Positions 24,218 through 36,505 are shown, counted from the stretch's first letter. The stretch: 64,000 nt of DNA from Ornithodoros turicata (GCF_037126465.1 NC_088202.1:124758123-124822122), one strand, 5' to 3'. Numbers and translations are program-made. The notes: generated from the sequence alone by a model not told the origin.

Positions 24218-24722
24218 CTGGGATTGTGGCACGCTCGATCAGTAAACATATGCCTCACGTGCAGCCATGGAGCATTTGCTCATTTTTATATTTGTATCTG
24301 TACTTACTGGCTTTGCACTGCGGCCTCCAGAGGTGTTGCTAACACCCTGGGACATTGATGTCTTGCAGAGACACAGTGTTTGTGCCGACCCAAGAGCGTG
24401 TCACATCCCTACGCTGTGCCGATGAGAGCCAAGAAGCTCGAAACGGCCGTCCACAGCTGGGATTGTGGCACGCTCGATCAGTAAACATATGCCTCACGTG
24501 CAGCCATGGAGCATTTGCTCATTTTTATATTTGTATCTGTACTTACTGGCTTTGCACTGCGGCCTCCAGAGGTGTTGCTAACACCCTGGGACATTGATGT
24601 CTTGCAGAGACACAGTGTTTGTGCCGACCCAAGAGCGTGTCACATCCCTACGCTGTGCCGATGAGAGCCAAGAAGCTCGAAACGGCCGTCCACAGCTGGG
24701 ATTGTGGCACGCTCGATCAGTA
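24218..24722 (+). repeat. 239-bp satellite, right arm
   Basis: The same unit as in 23757-24217 is now in + orientation, a little over two copies (the GACATTGATG marker is at 24351 and 24590, 239 apart). The two arms form an inverted repeat of about 430-500 bases per side. The right limit dissolves into a TA tract followed by GATA repeats at about 24723-24755, exactly where the unit would read GTAAACATATG. The 80-codon frame at 24355-24597 lies wholly inside the unit. Confidence 0.85.
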
Positions 24723-24801
24723 AATATATATATATATATAGATAGATAGATAGATACTCATGGAACGATGCGACAGCATCAGAGGACACGTGCTTCGCCG
24801 T

Positions 24802-24909
24802 GTTTGCGGCTCGTCAACTCTGGGTATAGCTGCGCATCGTTCGGGATTGGTAAACAAGGGGTCGCTCAGCGAACGATGCGCAGCTACCCAGAGCTGACGA
24901 GCCGCAAAC
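24802..24909. repeat. Long hairpin between the two satellites
   Basis: GTTTGCGGCTCGTCAACTCT... (24802-24843) and its near-perfect complement (about 24870-24909) form a stem of about 40 bp around a loop of about 26 bases. The GAACGATGCG word also occurs just upstream at about 24762. It sits between the 239-bp and 234-bp arrays. Confidence 0.8.
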
Positions 24910-24921
24910 TCGTGTCACATA

Positions 24922-25757
24922 TCGTGTCACTTCCCTACGCCAGGCTGACGAGCTCCAAGTAGAGCGAAACAGCTGTCCTTGGCTGGGAGTGCACGATCAA
25001 ATTGTAAACATATGCTCAGCGTGCAGCTACAGAGCTTCGGCTATTTTTTTACTTTTTATATGTACTTGCTGGCTTGCACTGCGGCCTCCACAGGTGGCGT
25101 CGTCACCGTGGAACATTGACGTCTCGCCGAGACGCACTGTTGTGCCGACCGAAGATCGTGTCACTTCCCTACGCCAGGCTGACGAGCTCCAAGTAGAGCG
25201 AAACAGCTGTCCTTGGCTGGGAGTGCACGATCAAATTGTAAACATATGCTCAGCGTGCAGCTACAGAGCTTCGGCTATTTTTTTAGTTTTTATATGTACT
25301 TGCTGGCTTGCACTGCGGCCTCCACAGGTGGCGTCGTCACCGTGGAACATTGACGTCTCGCCGAGACGCACTGTTGTGCCGACCGAAGATCGTGTCACTT
25401 CCCTACGCCAGGCTGACGAGCTCCAAGTAGAGCGAAACAGCTGTCCTTGGCTGGGAGTGCACGATCAAATTGTAAACATATGCTCAGCGTGCAGCTACAG
25501 AGCTTCGGCTATTTTTTTACTTTTTATATGTACTTGCTGGCTTGCACTGCGGCCTCCACAGGTGGCGTCGTCACCGTGGAACATTGACGTCTCGCCGAGA
25601 CGCACTGTTGTGCCGACCGAAGATCGTGTCACTTCCCTACGCCAGGCTGACGAGCTCCAAGTAGAGCGAAACAGCTGTCCTTGGCTGGGAGTGCACGATC
25701 AAATTGTAAACATATGCTCAGCGTGCAGCTACAGAGCTTCGGCTATTTTTTTTACTT
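24922..25757 (+). repeat. 234-bp satellite, direct tandem array (~3.6 units)
   Basis: The marker ATTGTAAACATATGCTCAGC occurs at 25001, 25235, 25469 and 25703, an exact period of 234 bases, with copies nearly identical to each other. The unit is a diverged relative (about 70 % by eye) of the 239-bp unit: both share CGTGTCAC.TCCCTACGC, GTAAACATATG, CTTGC/CTTTGCACTGCGGCCTCCA and ACATTGA.GTCT. Because 234 is divisible by three, a 263-codon frame (24989-25780) runs through it with a 78-residue repeat. The sister array has a non-triplet period, so I read the frame as a by-product. The array ends in a TA tract at about 25757-25780. Confidence 0.9.
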
Positions 25758-25794
25758 TATATATATATATATATATATAGTGAAAAAAAATAGC

Positions 25795-25968
<174 letters not shown>

Positions 25969-25999
25969 ATATAATGATGAGTCGCCTCCTAGCAGAGGG

Positions 26000-26636
26000 C
26001 CGAGGACCTATTACGTCCAAAAAGCTTACGAGTGCTGTTAGAACTATCATAGAAACAGAACTGCACGCCACTGCTTTGCCGTCGGGCTTGGAGACGTATC
26101 CTCTGGATTAGAATTGGCGTGTTATTGTCATCAAGTAAGGAAACTGTCTATGAAGGCAGGCCCTTACACAGGTACTGTGAATTGCGTACGTATTGCGAAT
26201 TAGCGGGATAGAGCGATTACCGTATAACGTCTATTCATTCTTGTTGATCACACGAGCTGGCTGGCTTTGCCAGCACGCATAACTTTAAAGAGAGCGGTGG
26301 CAATATTCCGCATACTGGACATCCAGCATTACCCAAACGGAGCTTCGTTGAAGCGTCGTTCAATCACTACCGTGATCATATCGCTTTAGATCAAGTGAAC
26401 CAAGTCCACGCTATATGCCGTATGACATACAAGCTATATGACGTCTGTGTATGTGTAGCACCGAAAGTTGCCATGATGAGCAAAATCCAGGGTTTCTCAG
26501 CTTATACAGTGCTGTATTTCTTCCACGGTGCAAAAATATGCGATAGACAAAGAAACATTCGTCACCATGTGTGGAGCACCAAAATATCATATCAATTTCT
26601 TTTTTCAAATTAGTGTCAGCAGCTTAAGAAGAATTG
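26000..26636. other. Intergenic sequence, no gene seen
   Basis: Short frames only. No splice-supported exon, RNA gene or transposon end was recognised. Confidence 0.45.
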
Positions 26637-26639
26637 AGA

Positions 26640-26690
26640 ATAATAATAATAATTGGGGGTTTAAGTCGCGAGACAACTAAGAATTGAAAA
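26640..26690 (-). mobile_element. Retrotransposon tail (minus strand)
   Basis: AATAATAATAATTGGGGGTT followed by TAAGTCGCGAGACAACT is, read in reverse, a 3' end of ...AACCCCCAATTATTATTATT type. Near-identical ends are common in tick genomic repeats, which is recalled rather than checked. The body is not identifiable. Confidence 0.4.
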
Positions 26691-26948
26691 CTGCTCTCTC
26701 CCACATGTGGTGTGGATTATCTATTCCGCCGTTTCTTTGAGCTGTAGGGGGATAACCGTCACTTTCAAACGAGCTCTCGAAGCCATATTTACTAAAAGCG
26801 CTACAGCAAATGCACCTACTATGCTTCGAAATTATTTTAAAAAACACAAAAATCTTTAAAATTTTCAAACTTTTTTTTCAAAAAGCACCAGCGCAAAACA
26901 AAACAAAAACAATGAAAAAAAGGCACCAACAATGAAAAAAAGGCACCA

Positions 26949-27250
26949 GCGGCATGTTGGCTGAATGGGTTAAAGCGTCCGTTCGTTTGTTGCTGAGGTA
27001 AAGGTCGCGCTGAAGACTGTGAGGTGGTTAGTTCGAATCCTACCAGCGGCTGCACGTGCTGTATGATGTTTTCCCTGGGGATTTCCGGCAGACTTTCCAG
27101 ACGAATGCCGGCGCAGTTTCCTCTGAAGTCTTCCTCTGAACGAACACTAACCCACTCCTTCCTGTTGTCCTCTCTCCATCTGCCCACGTCTGTATACGTG
27201 TCTCGAAGCCGCAGTTGCTCCGCGGCGCTAACACAGTATAAAAAAGTAAA
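26949..27250 (+). mobile_element. tRNA-derived SINE
   Basis: The head contains an A-box-like TGGCTGAATGGGT (26957-26969) and a B-box-like TAGTTCGAATCC (27029-27040) at roughly the spacing seen in RNA polymerase III tRNA promoters. It is bracketed by CCAGCGGC direct words. A tRNA-unrelated body follows (...GGGGATTTCCGGCAGACTTT, GAATGCCGGCGC) and the 3' side becomes A-rich (TATAAAAAAGTAAAAAAAGG). The 154-codon frame on the opposite strand (26837-27301) is antisense to this SINE and is not a gene. It would be transcribed by Pol III and mobilised by a partner LINE. Confidence 0.7.
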
Positions 27251-30200
27251 AAAAGGCAGCGAAATAAATATCGTGATAATGTTTGCACTGCTACGAAACA
27301 ACAGGATTCATGGTATACACCTGAGGCTTCGCGGGCCGTATAGGCCATTGGAAATGTTAAGAGGGTACCTGTAGAGGTGTTTTACAGTCTTCATGATTTA
27401 CGCACGAAGACCTGGACTAAATGGCAGTTTTTACACGGATTTTTCGCGTATAATACGTCCTCCGACATGTAGTGTAGCTCTCCCGCTAAATTTTTATTTA
27501 ATTCCAATGAATTATTGTTTGATTATAAAAAAAATGAATTTATTGAATTCAGTTTCATTACAAATCGCTTACTTTGTCTTGGTTGACCTTATGCCTCTGT
27601 AGTCACGTCAACGTATATAGACACATCTAAGACTTACCCTGCACCTCTATTATCTCGAACTTATCCGGGATACTGATGTGACTACTGGTTGCCAGGGACG
27701 GTACATTCTGCGAGTTACAGTGCAATTAACATCATAAATGGTAACGTGCTATTTTTGATAAGACTTTCTCTCGAATTACTCGCAGGGAAGTAACATTGGC
27801 ACAAAACCTCTGTACTCATAGATGAGCAATAACTTAGAGAGAACTGTAGTACCCTTGTGCTGCGCACACATCATCCTTCGAATTGAATGTCAGCTCATGG
27901 TTTCCAATATTATTTAGGTAATTCTATACCGACAAAACATTTTCGACTATTTCCAAGGTGCCTGATCTTCAAGATCACGTAAGTTTTTCAAGGAACACTA
28001 ATGGTAATGGTTAGTAATCCCGGTGCAGGAATAACAATGTGTGCTTTTGTAGGATGCTGAGTCATTAGAAACACACCTCCTCTCCCTTTTCTGAAAATGC
28101 CGTCGACAAAAAGAAAGGAAAATGTCCTTTCTGCAGCTCTCATATGACAGCGCCTGTCACGCCGTTTCCTTCTGCACTGGGCAAAATTGGAAGCTCCTAT
28201 GAAGCTGGCGAATGCACTAGGCGGCACGTAGTGAGACAGACAGGGCCCCGCAGCACCAACTGTCACCGCCAACCGCCGCCACATGATGGGGGTGGCGCTG
28301 GGCTAGAGAGCGAACGAACGAACGAACGAACGCCGAAGAGCAGCCTGTCATCTCTGTCAGGAGATTGGACCTTCTGACGGGAAGGTGTCAGCCTTTCGGC
28401 ATTGGTTCCCGTCGCTCGGGGTGGAAAAGACGGGAATCCAGGGGATCTGCATTACTTTTTTTCTTCTTCTCGCATTCATTTTTTGACAGGGAATTCTTGC
28501 GAACGGGCTGGAGGAGAGGGTAGATCCTGAAAAAGAAGAAGACTGTGCAGTGTGACGGTGAACCAGCTGGCGGAAAGAAATCCAGCGTTCGGGAAAAGAG
28601 AATAATGTGAAGGAAAGAGCTATATTATTCGTTCGTTGTTCTTGCAGCCGCTTGCCGACTGGAAATGTGATGTTATTTGTGTTTCGGTTTTTCTGTTTGG
28701 GTACAGGAAACTGATTTTGAATCAAGCGTGAGTAAGTCCAGTTGAAAGAACATGAATTGGAGTTATGCTTGCGTTTAGAATGGGCGGATAGTTAGTGTCA
28801 CGCAGTTTGACAAGATATACCTCTCTAACATCAACCAAATGCAACAGTGACGTCTCACCCCTACCTTATGTTGGTATGGTAAGGAAGAGATCGAGGTCGA
28901 GAGTGAAGATGTTAGAAATCGTTGTCGGCAACAGTTGTTTGTTTTTAATCGTCGTCATGTTCCCCGTGTGCACTGACTTACAGTCGTTACACGCCTAACC
29001 GTAAAGCAGTTAACGGTAAAACTCGTTCTCTGTTTTGTGTTCCAGAAATATTCACTTCCCCAGCGACGATTTCGTGGCTGAAAACTTGTTTTACGTCATG
29101 GTTCCTTGCTGTATCAACACCACCTAGATACAGAAAGCCTGGTTACTCGTCGACGTGACGTAACACCTAAGAGTGAGCAAATCGGGATCGTGTTGTCAAT
29201 GGTCGCAGCCAATCGCGAACGTGCTTTCAACGGTTGTAGCCATGGGGACGAACCACTGTCGTCTGCGAGTAGTAATTGAACGTCCCCGCGTGCTAAATGG
29301 GAAAACGTTAAAATAAAGCGCAAAATCGTCCGATATCTTGCTCAAGACTGATTTTCTGGAAAGCGTGTTGCACTTTTTGTCTGCAGATTCAAGTCTACAA
29401 GTTCAAAGTTAGGTGCAATCATTTGTGTGTTCTTGAATTTGCGAAGCGGTGAATCGCAGTAGCAGACGAATTCTGACTTTATATGTCCACGTAGCGAAGG
29501 AGGGAGAGGAAGCAATAAGCAGGCCTTCTGTATACCTAGGTGGCGTTGGCTGCATCCTCCCGCACCCGTGCAAAGTCAGATGATCGTAGTGTTCCCGCCC
29601 GTACCTGCATGTGTGTCCTTCATCGTTACGTATTTGATTAATCTAGAGCAAGAGCGAGAACTTTTATGCTAAGATGAACTTCAAAGTAGATGTAATGGAG
29701 AATTCAGGTGCCTCGCAGACACAGTGTGGCACATACACCTGTATTTCCGCATTGTTAGTGTCTTTACTGTTCGAGACACGGAGCCTTGTAATAATATTAG
29801 GTTGAAAACTAGGCAGCAAAATTCGTGGGATCTGAACCGGGGCGTTATTACTTTCTGCGCGTACTTACTATCTGCGCGGAGGCCAAACCGAATAAGCAGG
29901 TTACAAATTAAACCGAACTGACTAATGAAAGAATTATGAGCAGACGTTATACGCCTCAAGCGATGACAGCAGTGGCATCAGCTTAGGGTTTTCGTTTTGC
30001 GACTAACGAATACCACAATATTGATGTGTGTGACTCCGGGCTCCCGTGCTTCAGGCTCTGCTTTGCCTGGGAGGAAGCCGTGCTGCCACCTGGGGGGAGC
30101 TGGAGGAACTACGAGGCAGCACGACGGATGGCTGGCGGCAAAAGAGATTGTTGCCAGGTTCCACGACCTTATTTCAGTTTGTACGTGCTGCGACGTGTCC

Positions 30201-30479
30201 GCTTGTCTGATGCAATCAAGCTGGCGATATCTTATCATCTACCCCGACAATGATTTTGTTAAGAACATCGTCTCGTTTACGAAAATAAGTACATTATCCG
30301 ACAGATAGCATTCACGCAGGAAAGCTCGTGTGTGTTAAGTCATGCCCTGTTGTTGTTGTAACCAAGCGCAGGCTTCGTCATCATGGATGTACAATATGAA
30401 CGTCTCTCCTTTCCTCTTGGTGCATCTCTCGTAGGCAACGTTCCTTGAGCACGAGGACAAACAGAAAAAACACATACGT
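27251..30479. other. Intergenic sequence, no gene seen
   Basis: A short GAAC tetranucleotide repeat lies at 28309-28331. Frames at 27988-28377 and 29978-30308 overlap on both strands without any recognisable domain. A GC-rich 110-base patch at about 30025-30135 is unassigned. No splice-supported exon was found. Confidence 0.4.
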
Positions 30480-30870
30480 TTTCTTGTTATTATCATATGC
30501 TAAAGGAACATGCTGCCTAGGAGTGTCTGTTCCACCTGCGGTGTCGTGGCGTCCACCCAGCATATTCTTATGGAATGTGCACTCTACTGCCCGCAAAGGT
30601 GGACAGTGTGTGATGAGCTTGCCCGGTATCAGCAAGAGGTCGCTCAATTTAGCTGCACTCATTGACCCCTGTGAATATCCTGTGCTCCATCGTCGGGTTC
30701 TTCACATGTTCGTGGACTTCCTGTCGTCCATTGGATTGCTCCAGACGCTTTAATTCCTTCTCATATTTTCATCCTTCCTTCATCATCTTCATATAATGTT
30801 CCACGTGCAATGGGGTAGGGTACCGCACAACCACGGTGAATCACCCCATCTCATCGTCATCAACTATTGT
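30480..30870 (+). mobile_element. Non-LTR retrotransposon: reverse transcriptase C-terminus plus 3' UTR (5'-truncated, frameshifted)
   Basis: From 30519 the frame reads RSVCSTCGVVASTQHILMEC..., the Cys-Cys-His-Cys cluster that follows the reverse transcriptase domain in jockey/CR1-type elements. It stops at TGA 30663-30665. A second frame overlapping it reads ...HRRVLHMFVDFLSSIGLLQTL and stops at 30751-30753, so one frameshift separates two parts of one old protein. The 3' UTR ends in a two-part hairpin (ATGGGGT 30810-30816 with ACCCCAT 30843-30849, and inner ACCG with CGGT), then CATCTCATCGTCATC. Only the last few per cent of a full element is present, so it cannot move. Confidence 0.75.
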
Positions 30871-32085
30871 TGTTGTTCTGCCTAGAAGTATGTTGCACCA
30901 ACTCGCTTGCATGCTAGTCCAGTGTGTCTCTTGTATTGGGCGTCCTATGGCGCCTTCTATGACCATGCTTTATGATCCCAGCTTGTGGTGTCAGACCCTT
31001 TGAACACATCCGAATGCTTTATTTCCGCTCTACTTCTGTACAGAAGTGATTGAATTGAAGGGAAGTTTTTTTTCTTTGCTTACTCAGCTTTCGAAGAATT
31101 CGCGTTATATCGTTTCACCGATATATGATGCCTTAAAATACTGGTCATCTCGGGGATAACGCATAATGTAACGTTCGAACGAAATTACACACATATCTGT
31201 ATGCATGTCTTCTTGTGGGCCTTCCTTTTTAGCTACAATGCTTGATGACACCTGTGTTTTAGGAAACAATGACTTGCCGACTATTTTCGCCCAAAACACG
31301 CAGGGAAATGCACGATGAGGTTCTTTAGTTGCTATCTCAACGAGTAAGAAACTTCGACACGATGAGTCCCCCTGGGTGACAACAAAAGCCAGTCGAGGTG
31401 CTATATGAAAGCATGAGCCTCGATTATCTTCGTTTGTCGTTTCGTAATATTTGGCCTTCTCGGTCCTCATACAGATCCGCGCGAAACGAGGAAGGATCGC
31501 CGCTCGACACACTGCAGCATCTTTCTCATTTCGCTATCCACCAGGTCCAGGATATAAGCGTCCTTCTTTCAAGTAAAAGAGGTGTGAACGATACTGAAAA
31601 CGTCAGAGAAACAGCAGAAAGAGAAGATCTAGGAGAAAGGTGTTGGACCATTCGCGCGATGTCTCCTCGGAGAAAACGAAGTTGTCTGCTGAATTACAAT
31701 CGCACCGGCAGCGGCCACTTGGAGAGACAGGACGGAAGAAAAGTGAAAATGTGATTCGATGCCTTTGGTCTCTATTGGTTTCTTATCACTCTGGTTTCCC
31801 TTTCGACTTACCACACGCTCGTTGCTTTCTTTGTGCGTTGCATCTGTAGAAACGAGGAAAGCGGCATTTTCCGTACCACTTGATGGTTTCTGTTTTGCAC
31901 TCTTCCGTTCCTCTTACATCCTCAATCTGTGTGTGCTTCTTTTCCTTATAGTGCTTTGTTATTGTTGTTGTTGTTGTGCAACTTTGTTCTCGCCGTTTCT
32001 CAGTTTCGTGCGCATACAAGAAAGGTGATTAAATGGAAGTGAGTGCAGATGCATACTGTTCACGCTTCAGAGTTGTGCGACAATG
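30871..32085. other. Intergenic sequence, no gene seen
   Basis: A 135-codon frame on the - strand (31105-31512) and a 118-codon + strand frame (31398-31754) overlap. Neither shows a motif or bordering splice signals. T-rich simple sequence occurs near 31960-31980. Confidence 0.4.
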
Positions 32086-32260
32086 TATGTGAGGTACAGG
32101 AACCGGGTACTTAACAGGTTTGTACAAGATACTCACAGAAAGTATAATTAAGTTAAGGTACTCAGTACCGGACAGAAACGTAACTGAGTACAGTACTAAA
32201 TACCCAATCTTGAAATGTATTTAAGTAAGACTTTCAAGGTACATTGACGTCACAGTTGGA
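32086..32260. mobile_element. hAT-like remnant with AGTACT/AAGTATTTAAG words
   Basis: The words GGGTACTTAACAGG, ACAAGATACTC, GGTACTCAGTACC, GAGTACAGTACTAAATACCC and GTATTTAAGTAAG are packed into 170 bases. The same vocabulary fills the flanks of the nested insertions at 39.1-40.2 kb. No termini or target duplication could be fixed. Confidence 0.4.
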
Positions 32261-34036
32261 ATTGGGTATCAAAGAAATACGAAGAGCGTGAAGTCGAATA
32301 TGACATCATAAAAAATATTTATTATCTCGCAGGAATAACTGCTTTTCAAAATTACTATCCTATCCGCCTTGTTAGTAACTTCTGGTACTTTATGGTTAAT
32401 GAAAAGATAGGTTATCCATTGTCTGTGCGCCTCTGTTTCATGTTTTGCAAAGATCGTTTGCCATTTCTCGTGGTATAGGGCGTCACAAAACAACTCGTAT
32501 CGGCTCTTGCACACTTTAAATTAGTGATGCAACTGCATAAGTGCTTGCTTACAAGAAAACCTGGCAGGCAAGTGGAAGTGGCATACGACGAAGCTATCAC
32601 TTGCAGTTCAATCCTTTCATCGCGGCCACGAAGTTTGAGTTTGTGTTGGTTTGGCGGTGATGAATGAATCTGCAATCTAATTAGCGTATTTTCGATTATC
32701 CATGATCTATATGTCGACGTTTATCACGATATCGCGGTCTACTAATCCCCCCCACAAAAAAAAAAAAAAAAAAAAAAAAAAAACAAGAACGAAAAGAAAG
32801 TTCAACTGTACGTGAATCATTTTCTTGCATTTCCTACCAATGGCATTTATACCAAGCAGGTGTCCCTTACATGAGTTCCCTGTTTATGAAAGCAAACTCC
32901 ACTATACCATTCAAATGCTGAAATGTTTTACAGTTGTCTCCAACATTGAAATGATGTCTCGGAACAAATTGAAGCTACAAATTAAGATCAACCCTGGAAT
33001 GAATCTGTTTCTTTACAAGAGCAGTGTACAATATAATGAACCGATGTGCCTGCTCTGCTCAATCATATATTTATATAACCGCGACGAATAGATGACATTT
33101 CCTCGGCAATATATCCATAAATCAGGCTCACACCTTCAGCACCCATCGCCGCAAATCACGTTCAAAATTAGACACGTCGAAATGGGCCCCGCATAACAAA
33201 TTGTCTTTTAGACAACCATTTCTTTTGCGACAACGACACCATGTCTGACGCGCAAATGGGACACACTTTTTTTTTTACTCTCTCTCTCTCTCTCTCTTTA
33301 CGTTCTATGATTATTATTTTTTGCTGCTCGTTTCAAAAATCGTGCAGCGACGGAATAAGGTTGAAACAATGGGGAAACTCGCGGTGTGATACGTCTGCAG
33401 CGTAGACATGATTAATGCGAACACCGGTGCTGATGGGCTGCACCAAAGGCGGAGCAAAGGCTGTACCTGGAGTCAGTCAGTCACGGGAAATGAGACGCGG
33501 GCCCGCGATCTCAGTTAAGCCTAATGCAGTCGTAATGTATGACGACTTCCGTAAGAGCCTGCTCCGTATCGCGACCGCTGATGCTTTTACCGGTGGCTTT
33601 CACTTAGCCCCACGCTGATGTATCGAGGGGGCGCAGAAACCTTTTGTTTCACTTTCTGTCTGGTGATTCAATGATTCCGCGAACATGTGTATGTAGCGCA
33701 TGATGCTCTGTGCGTCTCGCTTTGCTTGCGTATGTGCGTGTCTGGGGAACGTGCGCATATCTCGGCATGGATGGATGCATTAATGATTTCTTTTTGCTGA
33801 ATGGGAACGTTAAACTGAGGAAGTAGCGTTTTAAAATGTCTCTTGCACGTGCAGAAGTCGACGGCTTGAGGGAACCCTGGCACTCTGTTGTTCCTCATGT
33901 AGATGTTAAAATTGCTATCAGTCTATATCACGTACCATTCACGTTCATGAAAAGTCACGTCAAATGCGCTCTCTTCGGGCTCGTCGAAGCAGCAGGCTGC
34001 CACTTGGGGAAGATGTGAACGCGACGTGCTAACTAC
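32261..34036. other. Intergenic sequence, with poly-A and TC tracts
   Basis: A poly-A run of about 28 lies at 32756-32783 after a short C run, and a TC microsatellite at about 33278-33297. Between 33180 and 33620 the sequence looks unique and contains a small TTGTCT/AGACAA hairpin at 33203-33217 and a GC-rich stretch at 33410-33620. No coding exon was recognised. Confidence 0.45.
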
Positions 34037-34039
34037 TAA

Positions 34040-34265
34040 TGACTATATAGCTTGCTGAACTCAAGATCGCGGGTTCGATCCCGGCCGAGGACGGTAGCGA
34101 TGTGGAGGAGGTAAACATTGCTTCCAGTACCGTGTGTGGGAGATTTCCGGCGCCCGTCAAAAGAATCCCAGGTGGCCCAAATTATCCGCAGTCATACCCT
34201 GCGGTATGTGCAACATGTCGCCGCACTGGGCAGACAAACCTACGTGTAACATCACTGCCCCATTA
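34040..34265 (+). mobile_element. tRNA-derived SINE, Ruka-like
   Basis: A strong B box GGGTTCGATCCC lies at 34071-34082, with a degraded A-box region before it. The body contains AGATTTCCGGCGCCCGTCAA and AGGTGGCCCAAATTATCCGC. The latter resembles the body of Ruka, a tRNA-derived SINE of hard ticks; this is recalled, not aligned. The 3' end becomes AT-rich (CCCCATTATTATAACTAA). The resemblance supports a tick-like host. Confidence 0.65.
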
Positions 34266-34559
34266 TTATAACTAAGCTGCTTTCTTGATATCTGTTAACT
34301 AAATTCGCTACTTTTGAGTTCGAGCCTTAGGGCCAGGCTTTTCCTTTTCTCTTTTCTTTTTCTTTTTTTTCCCCCTTTGTGATTTAGGGTAAGCTTCAAA
34401 TTGCTCTCGTTCAATTCTGGAGCAACGGGAGCTGTATCTTGCGGCCGGTGAGGCCATCCATGCACGCGCCGATTGCGAAACACAAAACGTTCTGCGCACG
34501 ACTCATTCTGACATCAAGATGTGAACTAATTATGGAAAGGTCAAGACTTAAAGGGTACA

Positions 34560-34735
34560 TATTATGTAGCAGCTAACTTTATTATTGTAACTCTTTTCTG
34601 TGCCAAAGTAAGTTGGACGCTTCCAGTTCATTTTTATAACCTGTAACTTCGTTGGTAACTTTTTTTTAAGTACCCCAACTGAATTTGTAGCGAGTTCCTT
34701 TTATGGAGTAAATTCCACATCTCTGCTACTAAACG
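34560..34735. mobile_element. hAT-like right end with GTAACT words
   Basis: GTAACT or AGTAAG words at 34589-34665 lead to a terminus ...AAATTCCACATCTCTG at about 34733. Its reverse complement starts CAGAGATGTGGAATT, a hAT-like end similar to the CAGAGGTGGGGA of the 40219-41310 element. The left partner was not located. Confidence 0.4.
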
Positions 34736-36505
34736 TTATTTGGACTAGATCTTAACATGACTGAAAGATGGTCAGAGAAGAATGTGTTTACCCGTTTTCC
34801 GGGCCCTTTTTCAAACCTGAAAGCAGTGGAATATCATGGGAAAAAAAGTAATTCGATATTTAGGATGACAGAATACAATAACACCAGACAAACGTTCAGT
34901 GCCTTAGAAAACGACGAAATTCGTTTTTTAAACCCCCTTGTTGCACGTCAAGGAAGACAATTTTATCTACACTAATTGCTACAGGTCGCGCCTTACTCTA
35001 TTAATTTCTTCATTATATTTTATTATTTACTTGCTACGACTACATGCCATATCGCTCAATCATCCCTAGAAGATATATTGAGGTCAGTAATGCGTCTATA
35101 TACTATAGATACCGATAAAATTCATTTTTCCATTCATGCATGCTTTTTGCACAGAATGGCAGACGGCCTTGGTGGATGTTGGAGAGATCGAATATACACC
35201 GCTTTTGTACCCTTCGTTCAACGTAACAAGCACGTCGAGAGATGTTGCATATTAACAATGCTACGTTATTTCTATACGGGACAGACTTCCCCCACCTTTT
35301 GCTCACTCGATATCATCCAAGCCTGAACGCGCATGAGCGTGTTGCAGCAACGGCGTGCTTCGCTCCGAAGTTGGAGACATGAGAGAAAACGGAAGGAAGT
35401 ACGGCATAGCGGAAGTGCTCAATACAAGCCGCAGCCGCGTCCTGCTGCAGCGTGAACGGCTTCATCAAGCTTCTGCGCATGCGGACTGTCTGTGAGCGTC
35501 GAAACCTTGCGCGTTTGCCTAACACTTCCGTTTAATACAGGTATTGGGTTAGTCGTTTTATTTTATCCAACAGGTCTGTTGGATCAAATCGAACTTCACG
35601 TAAGCAACATATTTTGTGAAAGGTTTGGAAGGAAACCTGCTTAGTTCCAATGCAACCATATGACTGATGTTCCAGTATGACTGACCAAAAGTACGTAACT
35701 GAGGAAGGAGTAAGCCTAACTTCTTTCTCCAACATTCACGTTGTGAATTAAGTTTAAGGAAGGTGCAATTGGAACGACAGTGTGCCGTATTACGCAGAGG
35801 CCTCACATTAAATGGGATCTACTTCTCTACATCTTTTTCTGCTACCATCATCATCATCAACAACAACGCAGAACAAGTTAGAAAAGTAATAAATAAATTA
35901 AATCAATTGGACGTGTCTCTGGAGAGGGAAAAAAACGTGGATCACTTCTTCTTTGTCGGTAACTCATCTGACTTACGTTTATGTTATTTCCGTCCATTCA
36001 CAGTTTTACCATTAAATTTGGAATGAACCTTTACGTGCAGATCTTTGCAGAGTCTTCGCCTGATGTCCCTTTATTTTCACTCAACATCCGTTGTATTTGG
36101 CGTGAGGAGCGCCACAGTTTTACAGGGCAGTATCGCAGAATTCTGGGTGATTTTCACTCTATCGAATGTCCCACAACGTGACAGAATTTTGCAGCGGAGC
36201 AATGGACTTTTGTAGTCGTCACTCGTGTTCTTTCTGCTCGCGCTGCTGTCGTAAAAGAAAGGCTGTCTAAATGACAACCTTGCGAATTCGAACAACCGCG
36301 CTGGTATCTTATGCATTTCCTCTGTCGTGACTGTGCACTGCAATCACTCATATATTTAGGATAAATTGATATATGCATTTGCTTTCACAGTCCCCCTTCT
36401 TTATTATTAATTTTTATTCTTGCTATACCTCGGGCGTTTACCGGACATCCCGAGACGAAACGTTGCCGTTCAGCCAGGACAGTGCGAAGTAGTGTTTAGA
36501 CCCAG
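34736..36505. other. Intergenic sequence, no gene seen
   Basis: Short overlapping frames lie at 34757-35326 and 35532-36181. I recognised no domain and no convincing splice sites. A short CAT run lies at 35847-35858. Confidence 0.4.

Noticed and set aside
24170..24255. Bacterial-style terminator or attachment site suggested by the perfect 38-base inverted repeat
   Set aside because: It is the head-to-head junction of a satellite in a eukaryotic sequence; no phage or plasmid context is present.
26837..27301. 154-codon minus-strand frame
   Set aside because: Antisense to the tRNA-derived SINE at 26949-27250; the B box encodes part of it.
31105..31512. 135-codon minus-strand frame
   Set aside because: No conserved motif seen and overlapped by another long frame; transposon or chance origin cannot be separated.
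34047..34090. Possible tRNA gene from a strong B box
   Set aside because: No cloverleaf can be drawn; it is the head of a Ruka-like SINE.
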